Positions 1-9,521 are shown, counted from the stretch's first letter. The stretch is DNA of 64,000 bases from Burkholderia plantarii (GCF_001411805.1 NZ_CP007213.1:310001-374000), one strand, 5' to 3'. Numbers and translations: made by a program. The notes: generated from the sequence alone by a model not told the origin.

Positions 1-3000
1 AATTGCGACGCTGGTGCCGGTTCACGCAGCCTGTCGAGCGCCGCAAGGCCGCTCGCGCGCCGCGCGCCGCCGGCGGCATCGAGCGGCGTGGGCGTGGGCA
101 ACGGCAACGGTGCCCGGTCCGGCCTCGGCGGCCGGGGCTGCGGCCGGGGCCGGGGCTGAGGCGGCGGCGCGTGCGCCGTCACCGGGCGGCGCCCGTCGAT
201 CCCGGCATGGTTGCCCTCGATCGCCGCCCGGGCCGGCGGCCCGCCCGCATCGCGCACGGGCGCGGCGTCGGCCGGCATGACCGCCGTCTCCTCGTCCTCG
301 TCGCCCACCTCCGCCTCATCCTCGACGCCAGCCGCCGCCGCGCGATCGGCCTGATACCGTTCGAGCGCGTCGAGCTGCGCGAAGTCGGCCGTCTCCGAGA
401 CGATCTCGTGCTCGCCCGACACCTGCGTGACGGCGGTCACGTGCAGCGCCACGTTGAGGCCGGCGCGCGAGGCGCTCGAATTGACTTCCTTGACCTTCAG
501 ATCCGACGCGATCCACGAGGCCGGATCCGACATGATCCGGTTGATCTCGCGCGCGACAGCCGGGTTCGGCCGTCCGCCCACCTCGCTGGCGGTGAGCGCG
601 TTGATGCGCGTGGCCGCGTCGCCGCGCAGGCGGAACCGGTGGAAATACGTCTGGTTCGGCGCCGAGTTGCCGCGCACCTCGCCGAGCAGCCGGTCGATCT
701 TCTCGTCGGCGCGCGCGTGCGCGGTGGCCCAATGCCCGGGGCCGGCCGTCTCGATCGTCACGCCCTGCTTCTTCAGCGAGTCGAGCGCGTAGAGATCGCG
801 CCAGGCGCCGCGCTGCGCGTCGATCGCGCGCGTGAACATCCGCGGCGACTTGTATTCGACGTCGACGATGCACGAGCGCGGCATCAGCACGCCGTTGTCG
901 CGTGCGATCTGCACACGCGATTCGATGCCGGTGTCGCGCAGCGCGAGATTGATGGAGGGCGTGTCCACCGACGTGGTGCCGAGCCCGACCGTGTGCGGCT
1001 TCGTGCCGATCGGCACCGAGCCGCTCAGGCCGGCGGTCAGGCGGCCCACCCACTGCGAGCCGCCGCCCGAGCGGTGCTGTTCGAGCTGCAGCGAGCCGCC
1101 GTGGTCGCGCTGCTCGCGGATGTGATGGTGGGTGGACGTGTAGCCGACGCCGACGCCCACGCCGGCCGACAGCGGCGTGTGCGGAATCCCGCCGTAGACG
1201 CCGACGTCGAAGGTCGCGCCGCTGCGCGAGGTCTTGTCGGTGCCGTCGGTCCAGCCCACCGAGATGTCCTCGTCCTCGAGGTACTGGTCGGCGAGGTGGT
1301 TCCAGGTGCCCTCGGCGCTCTTGTCGGGTGCCGCGGCCGAGCTGTCGACCAGATGCTTGAAGAGCCCGGCGTATTTCGTTTCGAGCGTCTTGTCGTCGAA
1401 GTTGCTGCCGTCTTCCTTGACGCGGCGCGTGACGCGCAGCGACACGCCGCGCGGGTTGTTGGTCTCGGACTGGTAGAGCATGCCCTGCGCGGTCACGCCG
1501 GCGCGCACGTAGGACAGGCCGACGTCGAAGTCGTAGCCCACCCGCACGCCGGCGCCGGCCTGCCAGCTGCTGCCGTCGGCGGTGCCGGCGAAGATCTCGG
1601 CGCCGTAGTTGCTGCGCGCGAACTCGACGAGCGCCGAGCGGTTCTTGTTGTAGCGCGCGTCCACGCGCGCGGTGAGCGGGATGCCGGTGGCGTTGAGCAG
1701 CTTGCCGAAGTTCGCCGACAGCCCGCGCGTGCTGATGCCGGCGCGGTTGCCGTCCTGCACGCGCAGCCGCGCGCCCGACGGCAGCTGCTTGACGACCTCG
1801 CCGAGCGCGTCCACCACGTGCTCGCGATCGGGCGTGCCGACCGCGCGCGGCAGGTTCTTCGCGCTGGCTTTCAGCGCGTCGAGTTCGGCGACGAAGGCGG
1901 GATCCTCCACCTGCGCGCGCTGCGCCCAGCCGGCCAGGCGATCGAGGTCGAACGGCACGTTGCCCACGCCCGCGAACGCGGCGTGGTCCTGCGCGTGCCG
2001 GCCGTCCCAGGCCTCGGTGTCGCGCAGGAACGCGTCGCGCGCGGGCGAGGCGGGCTGCCTGGCGATCTCGCCGCGCATCTGCCTGGCCTTCGCGACGATG
2101 GCCTTCCTCTGCGCGGCGTCGGGCTTGCCGGTCTTGAAGCCGCCGCTGTCGAACCAGACGTGCAGCGCGGCCAGCTCGACGAGCGAGTGGGCGGGCTGCG
2201 CGTGGCCGAGCGTGGCGGCCGGCTGCATCGCCGGCAGGCCGAGCAGCGCCTCGCGCCGGTCGGCGAGTTCGCCGAGCGCCTTCTTCTCCTTGGCGATGGT
2301 CAGCCGCGTGACGTCCTGCGTGCCGTTGCGCACCGCCGCGAGCGGCGAACGGTGCTTGCCGACCGCGCGCGCGGCGAAGGTCTTCCAGCGGTTCTCGCCG
2401 GCGCGATCGAGCGTCTTGCCGGTGAAGCGGTGCAGACGCTCGCGCGTCATCGCGAGCGGCGTGCCCGCGCCTTCGTCGCGGAAATGCTGGCGCCACGCGA
2501 AGAAATCGCCCTTCTGGTCGGGCCGCATCCGCGTCGCGCCGCCGGTGTTCGCGATCGCAGCCGCCGCGAACGCGCGCGCGGGCAGCTTCGCGGCGTCCGG
2601 GCCCGCCAGCAGCCGCGCCTGCACCGCGCCCGGCGCCGGATCGCCGGCGGCGGTGAGCGTGTCGTGCGGGCCGGGGTCGGCGTGGTCGGCGGCCTGCAGC
2701 ATCATGCGCTGCGCCATCAGCTGGAGCGGCGGCTCGTGGCCCGGCCCGCGCAGCGTGCGCAGCGCGTCGAAGCCCTCGTCGGTGCGCGACAGCGTGCGCG
2801 CGACCAGCCAGGCCCGCGCGCGCGTGGCGTCGACTTCGCGCGCGGCGCCGGCCGGCAGCGCGCTGGTCTGCGTATCCATGCGCGCGAAGTCGAGCGCGGC
2901 GAGCGCGTCGAGCACGTCGCGCGCCTGCGCCGGATCGTGTACGCCGGCCTCGCGCAGCGCGCCGGCGGTGAGCACGCCGCGCAGCATCGCGGGCGCGCGC

Positions 3001-3722
3001 TCGGGCGCGCCGAGCCCCGCAAGGCGGTCGGCAAGCTGCCGGCTCGCCTGCGCGCCGGCGTGCGGATCGGGAAACCAGGTCTGTACCTGCACGCTCAGGC
3101 CGGCGCGGCTGTCGAGCGATTCGAGCTGCAGCGCGGCTTCGTCGGCGTCGGGAGGCTCGTCCTCGGGGATCGCGGGCATCGCCGCGCCGAGCGCGTCGTC
3201 CACGCGCTTGCGCTGCTTGCGCGCGAGCGCGGCCGCGTGCGAGGCCCTGGTGTCGGTGGCGTAGCGCGTGACGTCGGTGCGGTACTGCTGCGCGGAGAGC
3301 GGACGATGGCGGTCCGAGTGCTGCGAGAACGGCGTCGAGATGTCGGTGGCGGCCGCGTTGACGTGCGCGACGGCGTTGGCGAGGGTGCCCGGCGACTGGC
3401 TCGGCGGCTTCGGCGCGGTGCCGCGCGCGTCGGGCCTGGCGCGCGTGAACATCGCCTTCAGCCGGTCGGTGCCCTGCCGGCGCCGCGCCTCGGCGCCGGC
3501 CGCGCCGGTCTGGCCATGCGCCGGCGCGGGATGGGGCTGCGCGTGGCGCGTGGCGGGCGCGCCCGGATGCGTCGCGTCGCGCCGGGCCGGCAGCGGCGCC
3601 GCCGGTTGCGCGGCCGGGGCCGGCACCGCGTGCGTGACGCCGGGGATACCCCGGGCCTCGGCGGCCGGCCGCGCGTCGGCGCTGCCGCCGCCAACACGGG
3701 CGAGGACTGACTTGAACGACAT
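1..3722 (-). CDS. AWR-family type III effector (partial, C-terminus off window)
   Basis: About 1,240 codons are open without a stop from ATG at 3722 to the left edge, so the 3' end lies outside the window. The product starts MSFKSVLARVGGGSADARP, with a Ser/Ala/Pro/His-rich N-terminus typical of secreted effectors. An Ala-Trp-Arg triad lies at residues 409-411 (context FFAWRQHF) and a second AWR occurs nearer the C-terminus. A Gly/Arg-rich mid region around residues 650-800 (STRGLSANFGKLL, SVGWTDGTDK) resembles, from memory, the AWR (RipA) effectors of Ralstonia, which also occur in Burkholderia and Acidovorax. The visible tail (codons encoded below about 250) is proline/arginine-rich. A hrpII box lies 119 bases upstream. 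AWR effectors act inside plant cells; target and activity here are unknown. The strand and frame are chosen because the competing long frames are Arg/Ala-rich antisense shadows. Confidence 0.72.
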   Translation of the reverse strand, partial: MSFKSVLARVGGGSADARPAAEARGIPGVTHAVPAPAAQPAAPLPARRDATHPGAPATRHAQPHPAPAHGQTGAAGAEARRRQGTDRLKAMFTRARPDARGTAPKPPSQSPGTLANAVAHVNAAATDISTPFSQHSDRHRPLSAQQYRTDVTRYATDTRASHAAALARKQRKRVDDALGAAMPAIPEDEPPDADEAALQLESLDSRAGLSVQVQTWFPDPHAGAQASRQLADRLAGLGAPERAPAMLRGVLTAGALREAGVHDPAQARDVLDALAALDFARMDTQTSALPAGAAREVDATRARAWLVARTLSRTDEGFDALRTLRGPGHEPPLQLMAQRMMLQAADHADPGPHDTLTAAGDPAPGAVQARLLAGPDAAKLPARAFAAAAIANTGGATRMRPDQKGDFFAWRQHFRDEGAGTPLAMTRERLHRFTGKTLDRAGENRWKTFAARAVGKHRSPLAAVRNGTQDVTRLTIAKEKKALGELADRREALLGLPAMQPAATLGHAQPAHSLVELAALHVWFDSGGFKTGKPDAAQRKAIVAKARQMRGEIARQPASPARDAFLRDTEAWDGRHAQDHAAFAGVGNVPFDLDRLAGWAQRAQVEDPAFVAELDALKASAKNLPRAVGTPDREHVVDALGEVVKQLPSGARLRVQDGNRAGISTRGLSANFGKLLNATGIPLTARVDARYNKNRSALVEFARSNYGAEIFAGTADGSSWQAGAGVRVGYDFDVGLSYVRAGVTAQGMLYQSETNNPRGVSLRVTRRVKEDGSNFDDKTLETKYAGLFKHLVDSSAAAPDKSAEGTWNHLADQYLEDEDISVGWTDGTDKTSRSGATFDVGVYGGIPHTPLSAGVGVGVGYTSTHHHIREQRDHGGSLQLEQHRSGGGSQWVGRLTAGLSGSVPIGTKPHTVGLGTTSVDTPSINLALRDTGIESRVQIARDNGVLMPRSCIVDVEYKSPRMFTRAIDAQRGAWRDLYALDSLKKQGVTIETAGPGHWATAHARADEKIDRLLGEVRGNSAPNQTYFHRFRLRGDAATRINALTASEVGGRPNPAVAREINRIMSDPASWIASDLKVKEVNSSASRAGLNVALHVTAVTQVSGEHEIVSETADFAQLDALERYQADRAAAAGVEDEAEVGDEDEETAVMPADAAPVRDAGGPPARAAIEGNHAGIDGRRPVTAHAPPPQPRPRPQPRPPRPDRAPLPLPTPTPLDAAGGARRASGLAALDRLREPAPASQ

Positions 3723-3840
3723 CTGGGCTCCGGGATTCCGTGCGGGGCGTGCGTTTTCGGCGCACGCTCCCGACGGGCTGGACGGAGCCTCACATTAATT
3801 TCTGTGTGTGACACCCATCAGGTAAAACCCGAGGCGGTGG

Positions 3841-3865
3841 GCGAAGCGATGTCGTGCCATCCGAA
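3841..3865 (-). promoter_or_regulatory. hrpII/PIP-like box upstream of AWR effector
   Basis: Read on the minus strand this is TTCGG-N15-TTCGC, the HrpB-recognised hrpII box pattern (TTCG-N16-TTCG). It lies in the gap between the effector start (3722) and the end of the regulator gene (3886). No YANNNT -10 motif is found 30-32 bases downstream, so promoter support is weaker than for the boxes at 9601, 17380, 17580, 27796 and 31197. Confidence 0.6.
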
Positions 3866-3885
3866 GCGAATGGGCGGATATCGGT

Positions 3886-6813
3886 TCAATTGGGATCATT
3901 GCTTTCGATCGTTGCATCGAGTGCGTCGAGGTCCGCGCGAATCCGCTCGACGATGCGATAGGCGCCCTGTTGGGACGCGCAGCGCAGCGCATGCGCGAGG
4001 CCGCGCCGCGTGAACGCGGGCGGCTCGCCGCGCGCGCGCGACAGCACCCCTTGCAGGTGCAGCAGCCACGGCTTGGTCCAGCGCTCGCCGGTGCGATCGG
4101 CGCGCCGCACGGCCTGCGTGATGCCCTGCACGAGCGTGTCCGCGAGCGCGCCGTGGCGCGTGAAGTCGATCGACGGCATCAGCGTGGTCACGAACGCGAG
4201 ATCGACGGGCGGCACGCGGTGCGATTCGAAGCGCTGCGCGATTTCCTCCACCAGCTGCAGGCCGGTGGCGTGGTCGCCCTGCCGGCCGAGCAGCCAGCGC
4301 TGCACGTCGAGGCCGGTGCGCAGCCAGCGGCGCGGCGCGGACGAGCTGGCCAGCTCGACCAGCGCGGCGGCGTAGGCCTCGGCGCGCGGCGCGTCGTCCT
4401 CGACCACGGCGAGCGCGCAGGCGTGGCGCAGCGCGACGCAGCACGACATCGGCTCGTTGTCGGTGGCGGCCAGCTCGGGAATCTCGCTGTCGCGCGGGGT
4501 GCCGCCCACCAGCCATTGCACGGTGGACAGCGCCGCGCTCGCGATCAGGTGCAGCGACAGGCCGTGGCGCGTGGCCAGCGCGCGCGCCTCGCGGATCACG
4601 TCGGGGTGCGTGCCGTTGGCGCCGCCGAGCAGCGGGATCGCCACGTGCAGGTCGCCGGTGTAGGCGCGCAGCAGCCCCTCGATCAGCCGCGCGTTGTGCT
4701 GCGCGGCGGGCCAGCGCGCGGCGTCGGCGATCTCGGTGTACTTGCGGGCCAGCTCGCGCGCGCGGTCGGTCTCGCCGCGGATCTGGGCGCGGAAGAACAG
4801 GTGCAGCAGCGCGCGCAGTCGCGTGGAATTGTCGGCGCAGGCGCTGGCGATCTCGTAGGCGCGCTGCCATTGCAGCGCCGCCTCGCTGGCGGCGTTGCGC
4901 TTGCAGGTGAGCGCGTTGGCGAGCGCGGCGGCCACCCGCATCTCGGGGCGGATCCGCCGGACCTCGCCGCCGTTGCCGCAGACGGCCACGCGCCGCGCCC
5001 AGCCCACGTATTCGTCGCCGAGCGAGAGCCGCACCCAGAGCGGTGCCGAGTGATCGAGCAGGTCCGCGCCGAGTTCCGGCTTGCCGGCGTCGATCGCCCA
5101 TTCGAGCGCGGCGCGCAGGTCGGCCAGGTCGTGGCGCACGGTGGGCGGAGCAAGGAACGGGCCGGCGCCGAAGCGGCGCGCCACCATGCGCGCCACCAGC
5201 GCCGCGTGCAGCGCGCCGGGCGTGGCGCGCTCGGGCGTGCGCGCGAGCGTGGCCAGCGCGTAGCGGCGCACCGAGGGCGGCAGTTGCAGCCGCATCTCGC
5301 CGTCGCATTCGACGTCCTCGACGAGCCCGGCGCCGACCAACTGGCGCAGCCGCTGGCGGGTGGCCTCGGCGGGGGTGTCGTCGAGGCCGAGCGCGCGATC
5401 GAACGCCACCAGCAGCTCGGCCGCCGCGCCTTCCTCGAACGCGCCGTGGAACAGGCCGAGGCGGCGCAGCACGGTGCGGGTGCCCGCGTCGAGCCGGCCA
5501 TAGACGAAATCGAGGCTGGCCAGCTGCAGGTCCGCGTGCGGCAGCAGCCGGCGCCGCGAGCCGGTGCGCTGGGCGAGGAAGCGGTCCAGCTCGGTCGCGC
5601 AGGCCACGAACGCCGCGCGCACGTCGCCGTTCGAGGCCAGCTTCGCGGCGATGTCGGCCGCCAGCAGCTCGACCGGATGCGGCATGCCGTCGAGGCTCGC
5701 GCAGATCGAGGCGGCCGCGGCCAGCGCATCGGCCGGCAGCCGCGCCGGCGCGGGGGTGCCGTCGCGGCGCTGGCGGCGCTCGAACGCCGCGAAGAACAGG
5801 GCGAGCGCGTCGCTGTTGCCGATGTCGTCGGGCTGGTGCGCGTCGGCCGACACGCCGAGCGGGGCCACCGCCATCGCGCGCTCGCCGCCGACCGCGAGCG
5901 CGGCGTCGCTGGTGATCAGCAGGTGGACGCCGGGCGTGGCGGCGGTGAGCCGCTCGGCCGCGCGCGCCACGGCGTGGCGCAGCGGCGCCGCGTGGTCGAG
6001 CAGGATCAGCAGGCGCCGTTCGCCGAGCGCCTCGGCGAGCTGGGCGGCGTCGATCTCGCCGCCGCGCGTGTCGATCTCGAGCGCGTCGGCGATCGCGTGG
6101 ATCAGCCGGTCGGGCGCCGACAGCGTGGCGAGCGGCACGTAGGCCACGCCGTCCGGGAATTGCGGGGCGAGGCTGCGCGCGGCCTCGATCGCGAGCCGGG
6201 TCTTGCCGATCCCGGCCGCGCCGGTCAGCGTGAGGGTGCGCGCGGCGGGCACCGTCGCGAGCAGTTCGGCCAGCTCGGCGTGGCGGCCGACGAACGGCGC
6301 CGGGTCGTGCGGCTGGGCCTGCGCGAGCGTGTTGCGGGCGAGCGGCGCGGCGGCGGCCGGCGCGGGGTCGGGTGGGAGCGGATCGGCGGCCGGCGCGGCC
6401 GGGTCGGCGGCGTGCCCGGTGCCGTCGGCATCGGGATGCTCGACCACGCGCAGGTCGCCCGCGAAGCGGTAGCCGCGGGCCGGCACGGTCTCGATCAGGT
6501 CGCGGTCGTCGCCGAGCGCGCGGCGCAGCGCCGAGATCTGCGACTGGACGGTGTTGGCGTCGACCTCGAGCCCGGGCCAGACGGCCTCGCGCAGCGCGGC
6601 CACCGACACGGCCCGGCCGTTCGCGTCGATCAGCCGGATCAGGATCGCGAGGGGGCGCGCGCCGAGCGAGACGATCTCGCCGTCGGCGATCAGCAGGCCC
6701 GCGTCGCGCAGCAGCCAGAAGCGGGAAAAGGCGATCGTGCGGCCGCCCGGGGTGTCGGACGGCGCGGTGGCGTGCCGCCGGGTAGGCGCACGCGGAGAAG
6801 CGGATTTCGACAT
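3886..6813 (-). CDS. Winged-helix/AAA-type NTPase transcriptional regulator
   Basis: A 975-residue protein. Residues about 25-120 form an OmpR/PhoB-type winged helix (ALREAVWPGLEVDANTVQSQ...ISALRRALGDD...VPARGYRF). An Ala/Pro linker follows, then an NTPase domain with Walker A GAAGIGKTRL and a Walker B-like LLILLDHA. The long alpha-helical C-terminal half resembles tetratricopeptide-type sensor regions. This is the architecture of AfsR/SARP-like and CadC-type one-component regulators common in Burkholderia. No receiver domain or membrane segment is seen. It lies between the T3SS chaperone and an effector on the same strand, but a regulatory role over hrp genes is only inferred from position. 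The ligand is unknown. Confidence 0.8.
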   Translation of the reverse strand: MSKSASPRAPTRRHATAPSDTPGGRTIAFSRFWLLRDAGLLIADGEIVSLGARPLAILIRLIDANGRAVSVAALREAVWPGLEVDANTVQSQISALRRALGDDRDLIETVPARGYRFAGDLRVVEHPDADGTGHAADPAAPAADPLPPDPAPAAAAPLARNTLAQAQPHDPAPFVGRHAELAELLATVPAARTLTLTGAAGIGKTRLAIEAARSLAPQFPDGVAYVPLATLSAPDRLIHAIADALEIDTRGGEIDAAQLAEALGERRLLILLDHAAPLRHAVARAAERLTAATPGVHLLITSDAALAVGGERAMAVAPLGVSADAHQPDDIGNSDALALFFAAFERRQRRDGTPAPARLPADALAAAASICASLDGMPHPVELLAADIAAKLASNGDVRAAFVACATELDRFLAQRTGSRRRLLPHADLQLASLDFVYGRLDAGTRTVLRRLGLFHGAFEEGAAAELLVAFDRALGLDDTPAEATRQRLRQLVGAGLVEDVECDGEMRLQLPPSVRRYALATLARTPERATPGALHAALVARMVARRFGAGPFLAPPTVRHDLADLRAALEWAIDAGKPELGADLLDHSAPLWVRLSLGDEYVGWARRVAVCGNGGEVRRIRPEMRVAAALANALTCKRNAASEAALQWQRAYEIASACADNSTRLRALLHLFFRAQIRGETDRARELARKYTEIADAARWPAAQHNARLIEGLLRAYTGDLHVAIPLLGGANGTHPDVIREARALATRHGLSLHLIASAALSTVQWLVGGTPRDSEIPELAATDNEPMSCCVALRHACALAVVEDDAPRAEAYAAALVELASSSAPRRWLRTGLDVQRWLLGRQGDHATGLQLVEEIAQRFESHRVPPVDLAFVTTLMPSIDFTRHGALADTLVQGITQAVRRADRTGERWTKPWLLHLQGVLSRARGEPPAFTRRGLAHALRCASQQGAYRIVERIRADLDALDATIESNDPN

Positions 6814-6869
6814 CGGGAACTGCGCGTGACGCCAGACTCGGGTTGATCGGCCGAGCGGCGCCTAGACGG

Positions 6870-7325
6870 TCATGCGCGCAGCCAGATGTATTCCCCGGAG
6901 GCGATGCCGTCGAACATGTCGTCGCTCGATTCCATGATGTTGCGCCGCCAGTAGCGGCCGTGTTCCGCGTAGTGGGCGAGCAGGTCGGCCAGTTCCGCAC
7001 CGTCCACGCCGCTGTCGAACGGGATGCGCAGTATCAGTACCACGTTCCCGGTATCTGTGTCGATCCCCATTTGCGCCTGATCCTGCGCGTACACCAGCAG
7101 GTTCGCCTCCAGCATCAGGCGGAAGATCGTCAACGTACGGCCGGCCGTGACGGCGCCGTAGTGGAAATTCGCGTACATCGCGTCGATGTCGTTGTCGAAA
7201 TAATCGAGGCGGACGTCGAAACCCTCGACCTCGATCGCGCGCGTGGTCAGCACGTGCTGGACGTCGGGCAGATCGATGACGGCACAGAGGTCCTCGATCA
7301 GCCAGGTATATCGGTCGGAGCTCAT
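6870..7325 (-). CDS. CesT-family type III secretion chaperone (HpaB-like)
   Basis: A 151-residue acidic protein of the size and style of class I secretion chaperones (alternating beta strands with leucine-rich helices: MLEANLLVYAQDQAQMGID, VVLILRIPF, GAELADLLAHYAEHGRYWRRN). Such chaperones bind N-terminal regions of effectors in the cytosol and deliver them to the HrcN ATPase. It lies between hrpY and a regulator/effector pair. That position and acidic composition make HpaB, the general Hrp chaperone of Ralstonia and Xanthomonas, the best guess. A dedicated chaperone for the neighbouring AWR effector is the alternative. Confidence 0.72.
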   Translation of the reverse strand: MSSDRYTWLIEDLCAVIDLPDVQHVLTTRAIEVEGFDVRLDYFDNDIDAMYANFHYGAVTAGRTLTIFRLMLEANLLVYAQDQAQMGIDTDTGNVVLILRIPFDSGVDGAELADLLAHYAEHGRYWRRNIMESSDDMFDGIASGEYIWLRA

Positions 7326-7437
7326 GCGATGCGCGGATCAAATACGAAGTGAATGAAACAGACGGGAACGGCGGCCGCCCGGGGATGGGCACGGCCCGCC
7401 GCGATGGCGCCGCGTGGCGCGACGCCGGATGGCGCCA

Positions 7438-7713
7438 TTAGCCGCCTTGCGATGCGCTTTTGACGTTGCTCGCGCCGCTTTTCATGACGTTGGCGAGCGC
7501 CGCGGCCATGCTCTGTTGCAACTGCATCTGGGCCGATGCGAGCGTCATCTGGTTCATCTGATCGCTGATGCCTTGCATCTGCGATTGCGTCGAAGCAGCG
7601 CTCGCGCCGCCCGAAGCCGCGGCGGCCGCGCCGCCGATGGCGTTACCGGCCGTGCTGGCGATGCTGGAGGCGCCGCCCAGGACGCTGCTGGCGCTATTGA
7701 CGGGATTTGTCAT
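7438..7713 (-). CDS. hrpY: Hrp pilus/needle subunit HrpY (probable)
   Basis: A 91-residue protein. The N-terminus is rich in Ala/Gly/Ser, and the C-terminal half is a likely amphipathic helix rich in Gln/Met (MNQMTLASAQMQLQQSMAAALANVMKSG). This is the profile of small Hrp pilins, which polymerise into the extracellular type III pilus. Identity rests mainly on size, composition and position next to hrpX and hrcD, as in Ralstonia solanacearum. A GAGG ribosome site precedes the ATG. A possible hrpII box lies about 115 bases upstream. Pilins diverge quickly, so sequence similarity alone would be weak. Confidence 0.7.
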   Translation of the reverse strand: MTNPVNSASSVLGGASSIASTAGNAIGGAAAAASGGASAASTQSQMQGISDQMNQMTLASAQMQLQQSMAAALANVMKSGASNVKSASQGG

Positions 7714-7825
7714 GCTATTACCTCGCGTTGTTTAAAAAAGCGGTTGCGATAGTCACGGATACTGCAACTGCGGATAGGTGCCGTCCCTTCCCGGGCACGT
7801 GCCCGTGGCGCGGAGCCGGCGGCTT

Positions 7826-7850
7826 TCGAAGGCGGCGGGCCGCCAGCGAA
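7826..7850 (-). promoter_or_regulatory. Possible hrpII box upstream of hrpY
   Basis: On the minus strand the sequence is TTCGC-N15-TTCGA, fitting the loose TTCG-N16-TTCG pattern but ending in A, where strict PIP boxes avoid A. It overlaps nothing coding: hrpX ends at 7855. No YANNNT element is seen at the expected distance. It could give extra hrpY transcription, since pilin is needed in excess, or be a chance match. Confidence 0.35.
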
Positions 7851-7854
7851 TCGA

Positions 7855-8100
7855 TTACGACTTGGTCGCGCGCTGCTCCTGGAGCTTCGCGATCGCGCGC
7901 GAGGTGGCCAGGAAGCCGCGATACAGCTTCGCGAGGTTGCTGCGGTCGAGTTCGTTGGTCGACGGGGTCGCGCCGATCTTTTCGGCGGTCGCGTCGAGTG
8001 CCGCGCGCAGCGCGTTCACGCGTGCCTGGCCGTCCGGCGCGTTCAGCAGCGCGCGGATGTCGTTGAAATCCTTGGCGTACGGGGCGAGCGATTCGTACAT
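7855..8100 (-). CDS. hrpX: Hrp type III secretion protein HrpX
   Basis: An 81-residue hydrophilic, helical protein (MYESLAPYAKDFNDIRALLN...; ends KLQEQRATKS) between hrcD and hrpY. Ralstonia-type hrp clusters carry a small gene, hrpX, at exactly this place. It is unrelated to the Xanthomonas AraC regulator of the same name. Function is poorly defined; a needle-complex accessory or pilin partner is possible. It starts 29 bases after the hrcD stop and so is probably co-transcribed with it. The name rests on position and size. Confidence 0.65.
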   Translation of the reverse strand: MYESLAPYAKDFNDIRALLNAPDGQARVNALRAALDATAEKIGATPSTNELDRSNLAKLYRGFLATSRAIAKLQEQRATKS

Positions 8101-8129
8101 GACCTATCCCTGTGAATGACGTGCCGGGC

Positions 8130-9521
8130 TCAGCTCGCGATCGGCGAAGCCGGCGGCCGGGACGATGGTTCGGCCCGGCGCGCCTCGGGCGCGGCGGGAA
8201 CGTTGGCCGATGCGAGCATCGGCGGATTCGGTGGTGCCGCGAACGCGTGCGGCAGCGGCACGAATTCGTCGGCGGTGTTGCGCGGCTGCGGCGCGGCGCG
8301 CTTCGCGGCGGCGCGGCTGCCGTTGCCATTCCCGTTACGGGCGCCGCCGGCCGGGTTGTCACCCGGGTTCGCCGTGGCGGCGGCGGTCGTTTCGGCGCCG
8401 CCGTTTCCGTCCGCCCCGTTCGGTGCGCTGTTCGCGGCGACGTTCGCCGGGGCCGCGACGCCGCGGTTCGCGCCGGTGCCGCCCGCGTTGTTGCCCGCCG
8501 CGGCCGCGTTCTGCGGTGCGCCGACAGCCGCCGCGCCGGAGGCGTCCGGCAGGTCCGACGCGTAGATGTGCTTCACGCCGTCGGGCGTCTGCGCGTACTG
8601 CACGCCGTCGGCCGAGAGCATTTCCGAGTAGGCGAGGCCGTCCGAGGCGTTCGCGCCGCCCGACGATTCCGACACGTCGGCGACGATGTCCTTCACGTTC
8701 GGATCGAGATCGGCGCGAATCCGCGCGATCGCCGAGTCGAGCGCGTTCTTGTTGCCCACCGAGCCCTTGATCACGAAGCGGCCCGCGCCGCCGTACTGCA
8801 CGCGCGCGCCCGGCACGCCGAGCGAATCCTCGATGCTGCGCGCCACTTCGGGCGCCACGTCGTACTGGCGCGCGACCTGCGCGATCGCGAGGCGATTCAG
8901 CAGCTGGCGCACCGCCGAATCGTCGGCCGAGCTGGCCAGCATGCCGGTGACCACCACCGTGTCGCCCACCGCGTGCGCGTTCAGGCCGTCGATGTGCGCG
9001 GCGGCGAGCGCCTCGGTGACGCGGCGCGCGTGGTCGTCGCCGTTCGGCGGCAGCGCCGCGCGGCTCATCTGCGCGGTGGACAGCACCGAGATCGTGACGA
9101 TCACCGCGCCGACGCAGAAGCAGGCCGCCGCGATGCCGAGATAGCGGCGGCGCAGCGGCGAGGCCTTCGCGGCCGGCTTGGCGGCCAGCAGCGTCGAGAG
9201 CAGTTCGTAGTCGGACGGCCACACGCCGTTCTCGTCGCCCACGCAGAGGATCGTGCCTTCGAACTGCATCGGCACGAAGTCCACCAGCAGGATCTGTTCG
9301 AGCGGGCCGCTGGTGGCGCCCGGGTCGACGGCGCCCGTGGGCGAGGCGACCGCCTGCGCCGACACCACGCCGGTATCGCTGACCGTCAGCCACAGATCCG
9401 CCCCGCGCCAGTCGGTCAGGCGAATGTCGGCCGCGTCGTCCGTGCCGATGCGGTGCGCGCCGGGCGCGAGCTGCAATTGCGCGCCTGCGTGGGTGCCGGT
9501 CAGAATCCGCAGCAGTTTCAT
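8130..9521 (-). CDS. hrcD: Type III inner-membrane ring protein HrcD (SctD/HrpW of Ralstonia)
   Basis: A 463-residue protein. An N-terminal FHA-like domain (KLLRILTGTHAGAQLQLAPG, HRIGTDDAADIRL) is followed by one transmembrane segment at about 150-172 (YLGIAAACFCVGAVIVTISVL) and periplasmic ring-building modules. This is the topology of the SctD/YscD outer ring of the inner-membrane base. The last 130 or so residues are Asn/Gly/Ala/Pro low complexity, an unusual extension for the family. ATG at 9521 is preferred because upstream codons read as antisense-like Pro/Arg sequence and the PIP promoter ends only 42 bases before it. Heads the hrcD-hrpX-hrpY operon. Confidence 0.88.
   Translation of the reverse strand: MKLLRILTGTHAGAQLQLAPGAHRIGTDDAADIRLTDWRGADLWLTVSDTGVVSAQAVASPTGAVDPGATSGPLEQILLVDFVPMQFEGTILCVGDENGVWPSDYELLSTLLAAKPAAKASPLRRRYLGIAAACFCVGAVIVTISVLSTAQMSRAALPPNGDDHARRVTEALAAAHIDGLNAHAVGDTVVVTGMLASSADDSAVRQLLNRLAIAQVARQYDVAPEVARSIEDSLGVPGARVQYGGAGRFVIKGSVGNKNALDSAIARIRADLDPNVKDIVADVSESSGGANASDGLAYSEMLSADGVQYAQTPDGVKHIYASDLPDASGAAAVGAPQNAAAAGNNAGGTGANRGVAAPANVAANSAPNGADGNGGAETTAAATANPGDNPAGGARNGNGNGSRAAAKRAAPQPRNTADEFVPLPHAFAAPPNPPMLASANVPAAPEARRAEPSSRPPASPIAS

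Noticed and set aside
3..3710. Very long plus-strand open frame over the effector region, and a long minus-strand frame at 316-3765
   Set aside because: Both translate to Arg/Ala/Gly-rich sequence without domains. The other minus-strand frame, open to the edge, has normal codon use, an AWR triad and a hrpII box.
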